Source: Bacteroidales bacterium (lineage in GTDB: Bacteria; Bacteroidota; Bacteroidia; Bacteroidales; UBA932). From it: a stretch of 59,033 nt of DNA. Shown piece after piece: positions 53,100-59,033 of this stretch (the stretch's first letter is position 1; every line of letters starts with the position of its first letter). The stretch spans positions 1-59,033 of the forward strand of contig JAFSOA010000013.1 of assembly GCA_017447265.1 (NCBI GenBank), in the 5' to 3' direction. The position numbers and the translations under genes are program-made. The notes beneath the pieces were generated by a model. It ran no database searches. It was not told the DNA's origin and saw only the letters and a list, made by a program, of their open reading frames with translations.

Positions 53100-53768
53100 C
53101 TACCGTGTCCAGTCGATGGGCGCAAGTCCCTGGGCGGCAAGAATTTGATTGGCCTTCGAAAAATGCCTGCAACCGAAAAAGGCACCGCGGGCCAGCGGGG
53201 AGGGATGCGGCGCTTCCAGTACACTGTGCCGGCTCGTGTCGATGAGGGCGCCTTTGGACCGGGCGAAATTGCCCCAGAGCAGGAAGACGAGACCCTCGCG
53301 CCGGTCGGAGAGCGTGCGGATCACGGCGTCGGTGAATTCCGCCCAGCCGATGCGGCTGTGGGAGGTCGGCTGCCCGGCCCGGACGGTGAGTACCGCGTTG
53401 AGCAGGAAAACACCCTGCTCCGCCCAGCCGCGCAGCGAGCCGTCCTTGTGCAACTGTACGCCCAGGTCGTTTTCAATCTCCTTGTAAATGTTGACCAGGG
53501 AGGGCGGCAGGGGAATGCCGTGCGGAACCGAAAAAGAAAGACCTTCCGCCTGGCCGGGCCCGTGATACGGATCCTGCCCGATGATGACGACCTTTACCTT
53601 GTCGAAGGGTGTCAGATTGAACGCGTTGAAAATCAGCGGACCAGGCGGATAGATCACCCGTCCGGCACGCTTTTCTTCGTGCAGTTGCCGCACCAGCTCC
53701 TGAAAGTAAGGCTTTTCAAATTCGGGCGCGAGCACGCGCTTCCAGCTTTCTTCGATTTTGACGTCCAT
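53100..53768 (-). CDS. ung: Uracil-DNA glycosylase
   Basis: 222 aa. Family 1 UDG: water-activating motif GQDPYHGPGQAEGLSFSVP (D66) and the C-terminal APHPSPLARG. Removes uracil from DNA. Length is normal and it begins 6 nt after lon, so it is the second gene of a lon-ung operon. Confidence 0.97.
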   Translation of the reverse strand: MDVKIEESWKRVLAPEFEKPYFQELVRQLHEEKRAGRVIYPPGPLIFNAFNLTPFDKVKVVIIGQDPYHGPGQAEGLSFSVPHGIPLPPSLVNIYKEIENDLGVQLHKDGSLRGWAEQGVFLLNAVLTVRAGQPTSHSRIGWAEFTDAVIRTLSDRREGLVFLLWGNFARSKGALIDTSRHSVLEAPHPSPLARGAFFGCRHFSKANQILAAQGLAPIDWTR

Positions 53769-53774
53769 GGCGTG

Positions 53775-56201
53775 TTATGCGCTGGCAAAGACAAAGGAGA
53801 GGACTTCGTCGATGGTGTCAACGTAGTGGAATTCTAGGCCTTCCACGTAGAGCGGCTTGATGTCGAGGATGTCTTTCTCGTTCTCTTTCGAGAGGACGAT
53901 GACCTGCACGCCGGCCCGTTTGGCCGCCAGAATCTTTTCCTTGATGCCGCCTACCGGCAGTACCTTGCCCCGCAGGGTGATCTCGCCGGTCATGGCGATG
54001 TGGCTGCGGACGGCCTGCCCCTTAAGAGCGGAGGCCATGGCACTGACCATCGTGATGCCGGCGGACGGACCGTCCTTTGGAATGGCGCCTTCCGGCACAT
54101 GGATGTGAATGTCCTTCTTGGCCAGCTCCTTGGACGTGGTCCCGGCGAGTTGCGGGTGGGCCTTCAGGTACTGGTAGGCGATGGTCACGGATTCTTTCAT
54201 CACGTCGCCGAGGCTGCCGGTCGTCGAGAGTACGCCCTTGCCTTCGCTCAGGCTGCATTCCACGAAGAGGATCTCGCCGCCCATCTGGGTCCAGGCCAGT
54301 CCGGTGACCACGCCGGGCCCTTCATTGCCTTCCTGCAGGTCGTGGAAGTTGGTCGGGAGGCCCAGGTAGGCCTTCACCTCGTCCGGGCCGATCACGTCCG
54401 GCAGCGGCTCCTCGAGCGCGATCTTCTTGGCGGTCAGGCGGGCCACCTTCGCGATCTGCTTGTCGAGGCCGCGCACGCCCGATTCGCGGGTGTAGCTGTC
54501 GATGATGGTGTCAATCGCCTCCTTGGTGAGGTTCAACTGGCCTTCCTTCAGGCCGTGGGCCTGCTGCTGCTTGGGGATGAGATACCCCTGGGCGATGGCC
54601 ACCTTCTCCTCGGCGAGGTAGCCCGACACGTTGATCATCTCCATTCTGTCCTTCAAGGCCGGATGGATGCCGCTCACGTCGTTGGCGGTGGTGATGAAAA
54701 GTACTTTCGACAGGTCGTAGTCGATGTCGAGATAGTTGTCGTGGAAAGTTGTATTCTGCTCGGGATCAAGCACTTCCAATAATGCGGACGCGGGGTCGCC
54801 ATGGAAGTCCTCGGTCACTTTGTCGATCTCGTCGAGCACAATCACCGGGTTCGAGGTGCCGGCGCGCTTGATGGTCTGGATGATACGCCCCGGCATGGCG
54901 CCGATGTAGGTCTTGCGATGCCCGCGGATTTCCGATTCGTCGTGCAGGCCGCCCAGGGAGATACGCCCGTACTGGCGCCCCAGTGCGCGTGCGATGGACT
55001 TGCCCAGCGAGGTCTTGCCAACGCCCGGAGGGCCGTAGAGGCAGAGGATGGGCGATTTCATGTCGCCCTTGAGTTTGAGGACCGCCAGGTATTCTACGAT
55101 GCGCTCCTTTACCTTCTCCAGTCCGAAGTGGTCCTCGTCCAGCACCTGCTGGGCGTTTTTCATGTCGAGATTGTCTTCCGAAACATTGTCCCAGGGCAGT
55201 TCCAGCAGGAAATCGACATAAGCGTACTGTACGTTGTAGTCGGCAGAATTGGGATTGGTGTGCTCGAGCTTGCGGAGCTCCTTTTCAAAGATCTCGGACA
55301 CCTTGGCAGACCATTTCTTGTCTTTCGCGCGCTTGCGGAATTCATCCAGATCCTGCTGCTCGTCATTGATGCCAAGTTCTTCCTGGATGGTTTTCAACTG
55401 GTTGTTGAGGTAGTATTCGCGCTGCTGCTGGTCGATTTCCGACTTGACTTTTTTCTGGAGATCGTCTTTGATCTTGAGCAGTTCAATGTGCTTGTTGAGC
55501 AGCACCAGCAACTGGCGGGCGCGCTCCCGCAGGTCGTCGACTTCGAGCAGCGGCACTTTTTCGGTGGGCGGATCGATCTCGGCGCTGGAAGCGATAAAGT
55601 TGACGATGAATTCGTACCCTTCTATATTTTTAATAGCATAGCCCGCTTCCTGGGGAATGTGGGGTGTCAATTTGACAATCTGGATGGCGGCGTCCTTGAT
55701 GCTGCCGGTCAGGGCGTCCATGTCCGCGTCGCCGGCAGCGGGGATGTTGTCATGGCGATAGCTGACTTCCGCCATCATGTAGGGAGCCGTGATGTTGATC
55801 TGTTGGATGTCGAAGCGGCGCACGCCCTGGATAATGGCCGTGATGGTGTCGTCAGGCAATTCGATGGTCTTGACGATGCGTCCGAGCGTGCCGATGCGGT
55901 AAATGTCTGAAGGCGTGGGCTCTTCTACCTTTGCGTCCAGCTGCGTTACAGCGCCCAGCAGCCGGCCCGCACGGAACGTGTCGTTGATCAGCTGGATGGA
56001 CTTGGGCCTGCCCACCGTGACGGGAATCACCGTGTTGGGGAACAGGATAGCGTTGCGCAGGGGCAGAATAGGCAGCAGCGTAGGGAGCTCCATCTCTTTC
56101 AGGTCCTGGGAGGAACTCTCCAGGTTGACGGGGATGATGTTGACTTCGGAGCCGGAACCGCCGAGCAGTTCTTTCAATATATCGTTGTTATTCATGTTCA
56201 A
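53775..56201 (-). CDS. lon: ATP-dependent protease Lon
   Basis: 808 aa. LON substrate domain (about 35-235), coiled-coil region, AAA module with Walker [10 protein letters not shown], Walker [10 protein letters not shown], and a C-terminal Ser-Lys protease domain with PKDGPSAGI (S713) and [11 protein letters not shown]. Degrades misfolded and regulatory proteins in the cytoplasm. The start is [14 protein letters not shown] (ATG 56201 or 56195). A small inverted repeat ATACCG-GCA-CGGTAT (56234-56248) lies upstream. Confidence 0.98.
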   Translation of the reverse strand: MNMNNNDILKELLGGSGSEVNIIPVNLESSSQDLKEMELPTLLPILPLRNAILFPNTVIPVTVGRPKSIQLINDTFRAGRLLGAVTQLDAKVEEPTPSDIYRIGTLGRIVKTIELPDDTITAIIQGVRRFDIQQINITAPYMMAEVSYRHDNIPAAGDADMDALTGSIKDAAIQIVKLTPHIPQEAGYAIKNIEGYEFIVNFIASSAEIDPPTEKVPLLEVDDLRERARQLLVLLNKHIELLKIKDDLQKKVKSEIDQQQREYYLNNQLKTIQEELGINDEQQDLDEFRKRAKDKKWSAKVSEIFEKELRKLEHTNPNSADYNVQYAYVDFLLELPWDNVSEDNLDMKNAQQVLDEDHFGLEKVKERIVEYLAVLKLKGDMKSPILCLYGPPGVGKTSLGKSIARALGRQYGRISLGGLHDESEIRGHRKTYIGAMPGRIIQTIKRAGTSNPVIVLDEIDKVTEDFHGDPASALLEVLDPEQNTTFHDNYLDIDYDLSKVLFITTANDVSGIHPALKDRMEMINVSGYLAEEKVAIAQGYLIPKQQQAHGLKEGQLNLTKEAIDTIIDSYTRESGVRGLDKQIAKVARLTAKKIALEEPLPDVIGPDEVKAYLGLPTNFHDLQEGNEGPGVVTGLAWTQMGGEILFVECSLSEGKGVLSTTGSLGDVMKESVTIAYQYLKAHPQLAGTTSKELAKKDIHIHVPEGAIPKDGPSAGITMVSAMASALKGQAVRSHIAMTGEITLRGKVLPVGGIKEKILAAKRAGVQVIVLSKENEKDILDIKPLYVEGLEFHYVDTIDEVLSFVFASA

Positions 56202-56298
56202 TGTGTCAAAATGTCAGTTTTCCGGGCATAAGGATACCGGCACGGTATATGGTCAATTGTTATGCCAAACAAAAAACGAAAAAAATCTTCACTAGTTT

Positions 56299-56328
56299 TT
56301 GAAAATTAAAAAATTAACTATAATTTTG
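56299..56328 (+). promoter_or_regulatory. Promoter of the HU operon
   Basis: TTG (56299-56301), 19 bp, TAATTTTG (56321-56328), in an AT-rich stretch as expected for a strong promoter. Leader about 40 nt. Confidence 0.75.
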
Positions 56329-56373
56329 CCTCCCCAAAAATAGTAATTAACCGTATACAAATCTACTAATATC

Positions 56374-56649
56374 ATGACAAAAGCTGAAATCGTAAACGAA
56401 ATCGCAAAGAGCACTGGTGTTGAAAAGATCAAAGTGCAGAGCGTGGTTGAGAGCTTCATGGAAAGCGTGAAGAATTCGTTGGCAAATGGTGAGAACGTAT
56501 ATCTTCGTGGTTTTGGTAGCTTTACCGTGAAGACCCGCGCGAAGAAGACCGCCCGTAACATCTCGAAGAACACGACCATCGTGATCCCCGCTCACAAGGT
56601 GCCGGCATTCAAACCTGCCAAGACTTTCATCGCCAAGGTCAGCAAGTAA
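56374..56649 (+). CDS. HU-family DNA-binding protein
   Basis: 91 aa. MTKAEIVNEIAKSTG opening, GFGSFTVKTRAKKTARN and the DNA-binding arm ending in IPAHKVPAFKPAKTF. Dimeric nucleoid protein that bends DNA. The 29-aa basic protein follows 20 nt later under the same promoter and terminator. Confidence 0.97.
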   Translation: MTKAEIVNEIAKSTGVEKIKVQSVVESFMESVKNSLANGENVYLRGFGSFTVKTRAKKTARNISKNTTIVIPAHKVPAFKPAKTFIAKVSK

Positions 56650-56669
56650 TCCTTTAAATTATACATATT

Positions 56670-56759
56670 ATGCCTAACGGAAAGAAGCATAAGAGACATA
56701 AAATGGCTACGCACAAGCGTAAGAAACGCCTGCGCAAGAACAGACATAAGAAGAAATAA
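56670..56759 (+). CDS. 29-aa lysine/arginine-rich protein (AURKAIP1/COX24-type)
   Basis: The ATG at 56670 opens 29 codons: MPNGKKHKRHKMATHKRKKR, then LRKNRHKKK. This very short basic protein is annotated in many Bacteroidota as AURKAIP1/COX24-domain. Its mitochondrial relative is small-subunit ribosomal protein mS38, so a ribosomal role is a fair inference. It lies between HU and the terminator. Confidence 0.85.
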   Translation: MPNGKKHKRHKMATHKRKKRLRKNRHKKK

Positions 56760-56786
56760 TTTGTCTCCGCTTTTCTAATCATCGAT

Positions 56787-56831
56787 TAATCTAAAGCAGA
56801 CGCGGTCTGCTTTAGATTATTTTTGTTTTTA
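56787..56831 (+). terminator. Strong intrinsic terminator of the HU operon
   Basis: A perfect 15-bp stem (TAATCTAAAGCAGAC, 56787-56801; GTCTGCTTTAGATTA, 56805-56819) with loop GCG is followed by TTTTTGTTTTTA. Confidence 0.9.
56818..56825 (+). promoter_or_regulatory. -7 element of rng inside the terminator's T-tract
   Basis: TATTTTTG fits TAnnTTTG and lies 11 nt before the rng ATG. The expected -33 region is inside the terminator stem and lacks TTG. Confidence 0.45.
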
Positions 56832-56836
56832 CAAGT

Positions 56837-58384
56837 ATGGACAAAGATCTGATCATTGATGCAGGCCCGTCCGAAATCTCCATCGCGCTCCTGGAAAACA
56901 AACGGCTCATCGAGCTGAACCAGGAAAAGACGGAGGGACGCGGCTACACGGTGGGAGATGTCTATCTTGGAAAGGTCAAGAAGATCCTTCCCTCGCTCAA
57001 TGCCGCCTTCGTGGACATTGGGGACGAGAAGGACGCTTTCGTCCACTATCTCGATCTGGGCCTGAATTTCAAGGCCTTCGATCATTTTGTCCGCAGCATC
57101 AACCCCAACAGCGATCTGACCCAGCTCTACCGGAGCGAGCGGATCGACGATATCCTGGAGAAAGAAGGCAAGATCGAGCGCTTCCTGTCGCCCGGTCAGC
57201 CCATCGCCGTCCAGATCGTCAAGGAGCCCATCTCCACCAAGGGTTCGCGCCTGACCGCCGAAATTTCGATTGCGGGGCGCAACCTGGTGCTGCTTCCTTT
57301 TGCCGACAAGGTCAGCATCTCGCAGAAAATCTCCTCGCGCGAAGAGAAGAAGCGCCTGGAACGCCTGGTCTACAGCATCCTCCCGCCGAACTACGGTGTC
57401 ATCATCCGTACCGCGGCAGAAGGCAAGCGGGCTGCCGTGCTTGACGCGGAGCTCAAGAGCCTCATCAAGAAATGGGAGGACTCCTGGCCGAAGATGGCCA
57501 GAAACAAGGGCGTGCAGCTGCTCTTCACGGAGAACAGCCGCACGACGACCATCCTGCGCGACCTGCTCAACGATTCCTTCACCAATATCTACGTCAACGA
57601 CGAGGCGGTGTACAAGGAAGTCGACGATTACGTGTCGATGATCTCTCCCGAACAGGAGAAGATTGTCAAACTCTATAAAGGCCACGAGCCGATCCTCGAG
57701 CACTTCGAGGTGAGCCGTCAGATCAAAGGCTCTTTCGGCAAGATCGTGTCGATCAAGTCCGGGGCCTATCTCGTGATCGAACATACCGAAGCCTTGCATG
57801 TGATTGATGTCAACAGCGGCATCCGCGCCAAGCAGAAGGACCAGGAAAACAACGCGTTCGAAGTCAACAAGAACGCCGCAGAAGAAATAGCCCGCCAGCT
57901 TCGCCTCCGCGACATGGGCGGCATTGTTATCATCGATTTTATCGATATGGACGACAGCGCTCACCGTCTCCAGCTCTACAAGCACATGCAGGAGCTCATG
58001 GAAGGTGACCGCGCCAAGCATACCATTCTCCCGCTCACCAAATTCGGACTCATGCAGATTACCCGGCAGCGGGTCCGTCCGGCGACGGAAATCAATACCA
58101 CGGAAGTGTGCCCCACCTGCAACGGTACGGGCAAGGTCGGACCGACCATCCTCTTCGACGAAGCCGTCGAGCGCCAGCTCGCGTATTTCGTGAAGGAGCG
58201 CAAGCTGAACGCTTTCGTGCTCAAAGTCAGTCCCATCTTCGAAGCGTACCTGACCAAGGGGTTCAACAGCATCCGTCGGAAGTGGTGCCGTAAATACGGC
58301 TGTAAGATCAAGATTGTCGGCGACACCGATTACTCGCTCCTCAAGGCGACCTGGTGCAATGCCGGCGGAGAGCCGATCGAATAA
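56837..58384 (+). CDS. rng: Ribonuclease G (RNase E/G family)
   Basis: 515 aa. MDKDLIIDAGPSEISIALLENKRLIELNQEK opening, an S1 RNA-binding domain (about 37-120), the DNase I-like catalytic domain with LHVIDVNSG (D324) and GGIVIIDFIDMDD, and the zinc link CPTCNGTG near 423. Processes the 5' end of 16S rRNA and other RNAs in known cases. It lies just upstream of an rRNA operon here. There is no RNase E-like C-terminal scaffold. Confidence 0.96.
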   Translation: MDKDLIIDAGPSEISIALLENKRLIELNQEKTEGRGYTVGDVYLGKVKKILPSLNAAFVDIGDEKDAFVHYLDLGLNFKAFDHFVRSINPNSDLTQLYRSERIDDILEKEGKIERFLSPGQPIAVQIVKEPISTKGSRLTAEISIAGRNLVLLPFADKVSISQKISSREEKKRLERLVYSILPPNYGVIIRTAAEGKRAAVLDAELKSLIKKWEDSWPKMARNKGVQLLFTENSRTTTILRDLLNDSFTNIYVNDEAVYKEVDDYVSMISPEQEKIVKLYKGHEPILEHFEVSRQIKGSFGKIVSIKSGAYLVIEHTEALHVIDVNSGIRAKQKDQENNAFEVNKNAAEEIARQLRLRDMGGIVIIDFIDMDDSAHRLQLYKHMQELMEGDRAKHTILPLTKFGLMQITRQRVRPATEINTTEVCPTCNGTGKVGPTILFDEAVERQLAYFVKERKLNAFVLKVSPIFEAYLTKGFNSIRRKWCRKYGCKIKIVGDTDYSLLKATWCNAGGEPIE

Positions 58385-58404
58385 TACGTAACTATATTAT
58401 AGGT

Positions 58405-58641
58405 ATGGCCCGGAAGAAGAAAACCCAGAAGCACAGTCTTAGCCCTGATTTCAGGAGCGAGCGTCAGCGCGAATTGGTGCGCCGCTACCGCAAGACCATC
58501 CTCTTCAACGAGAAGGAATGCTCGCTGATCAACCAGTTCTGTGAAAAGTATTCTGTCCGGAATAAATCGGCGTTTATCCGTAACATCGTGATCTCCCATA
58601 TCTTGGAGCAGATGGACGATAATTATCCCCGTCTGTTCTGA
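58405..58641 (+). CDS. Small basic protein of unknown function
   Basis: 78 aa from the ATG at 58405, 20 nt after rng. A basic N-terminus (MARKKKTQKHSLSPDF) and a helical core (NEKECSLINQFCEKYSVRNKSAFIRNIVISHILEQMDD) that looks like a ribbon-helix-helix or mobilisation-type DNA-binding fold (the NKSAFIRN segment). I do not recognise the family with certainty. Confidence 0.72.
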   Translation: MARKKKTQKHSLSPDFRSERQRELVRRYRKTILFNEKECSLINQFCEKYSVRNKSAFIRNIVISHILEQMDDNYPRLF

Positions 58642-58673
58642 AAAATATTTTCAAAAAAAAAGACAAAAAAAGT

Positions 58674-58702
58674 TTGTTTTGTCGAAATAATGTGTACCTT
58701 TG
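58674..58702 (+). promoter_or_regulatory. rRNA promoter P1
   Basis: TTG (58674-58676), 18 bp, TACCTTTG (58695-58702), followed by GCAGTCCCGTTCGGG. Confidence 0.75.
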
Positions 58703-58808
58703 CAGTCCCGTTCGGGAAACGATAGGGAACGATTGAGTGAGTTGACATAGTGCTGCAGCAGGGTGCTGAAGAAATTCAAAACAAAAATTAATTTTTTTGA
58801 AATTATTT

Positions 58809-58838
58809 TTGCGGATTAAAAAAATTCGCATACCTTTG
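58809..58838 (+). promoter_or_regulatory. rRNA promoter P2
   Basis: TTG (58809-58811), 19 bp, TACCTTTG (58831-58838), followed by GCAGCCCGTTTCGG. The start region closely resembles that after P1, so the two are duplicated promoters. Confidence 0.78.
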
Positions 58839-58904
58839 CAGCCCGTTTCGGAAAGAACGGCAGTTCATTGAAAGAATAGGAAGAACAAAGTACAAGCAAG
58901 TACC

Positions 58905-58925
58905 GATTTTAACACGATTAAAATC
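58905..58925 (+). other. Hairpin in the 16S leader
   Basis: GATTTTAA-CACGA-TTAAAATC, perfect 8-bp arms, about 75 nt before the 16S 5' end; likely part of rRNA leader folding or processing. Confidence 0.5.
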
Positions 58926-59001
58926 AGAAGAGCAAAGCGTTGATTTCTTTAAGGGAATTGAAAGTTGCAGGGTCCGACTTGAGTTATATGAGAAATTATA
59001 C

Positions 59002-59033
59002 AATGAAGAGTTTGATCCTGGCTCAGGATGAAC
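59002..59033 (+). rRNA. 16S rRNA, 5' end only
   Basis: The window ends within GAAGAGTTTGATCCTGGCTC, the universal 16S start (primer 27F region). The mature 5' end is near 59002. The rest lies beyond the window. Confidence 0.96.

Noticed and set aside
56234-56248. Inverted repeat ATACCG-GCA-CGGTAT upstream of lon as a heat-shock operator
   Set aside because: Short (6-bp arms), not matching the CIRCE or CtsR sites I know, so no regulator can be named.
58798-58811. TATTTTTG at 58804-58811 as a third rRNA promoter
   Set aside because: The only TTG nearby is 4 bp away, and its end doubles as the TTG of P2; the TACCTTTG elements fit better.

Overview
The window comes from a GC-rich member of the Bacteroidota, order Bacteroidales. 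Signs of this are a SusC/SusD pair, several TonB-linked receptors and OmpA, promoters of the TTG-N19/20-TAnnTTTG type, almost no Shine-Dalgarno sequences, a tmRNA whose tag ends GNYNYALAA, and an HU plus 29-aa basic protein unit. I cannot place it to genus. The last bases are the 5' end of a 16S rRNA gene, so the right edge abuts an rRNA operon.

Layout. 1-366: relic of an IS30-type element. 335-652: structured non-coding DNA. 691-1083: tmRNA (minus strand). 1200-3818: an exported MalY/PatB-like PLP enzyme and a CyuA-type cysteine desulfidase. 3826-17519: a polysaccharide utilisation locus with a DUF6377 regulator, SusC, SusD, a surface glycan-binding lipoprotein, a GH16, a GH3 and a CotH-like protein. 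The enzyme pair suggests a beta-1,3- or mixed-linkage beta-glucan. 17523-21674 (minus): iorA-iorB-CoA transferase-mgtC, an aromatic 2-oxoacid fermentation operon. 21750-24622 (minus): YdeI-like protein, acyltransferase, a broken small membrane protein gene and a DUF5131 gene.

24.7-33.5 kb is an accessory block. It is bounded by two perfect 80-bp copies of one repeat in inverted orientation. Between them lie small single-function genes (methyltransferase, hydrolases, Xre and TetR regulators, an outer-membrane barrel, a zinc ribbon/PNPOx fusion, two GNATs, a CDP-alcohol transferase) and at least two gene remnants. The genes just right of each repeat copy have near-identical promoters that predict leaderless or nearly leaderless mRNAs.

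33.5-46.3 kb: YhfC-like protein, phzF and a DUF6440 gene sharing a palindromic promoter, a TPP-riboswitch-controlled TonB receptor, esterases, LOG/UbiD, a lipoprotein nitroreductase and an M28-PDZ peptidase. 46.3-53.0 kb (minus): a five-gene operon ompA-TMEM43-coaD-thioredoxin-like-FAD/FeS oxidoreductase. 53.1-56.2 kb (minus): lon-ung. 56.3-58.6 kb: HU, the 29-aa protein, RNase G and a small basic protein, followed by tandem rRNA promoters.

The observations most worth following are the inverted 80-bp repeats, two REP-like palindromes read as protein in the same frame in two unrelated genes, the leaderless promoter pattern, the face-to-face promoter at 35240-35255, and the exported cofactor enzymes. 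I found no CRISPR array, tRNA or prophage.
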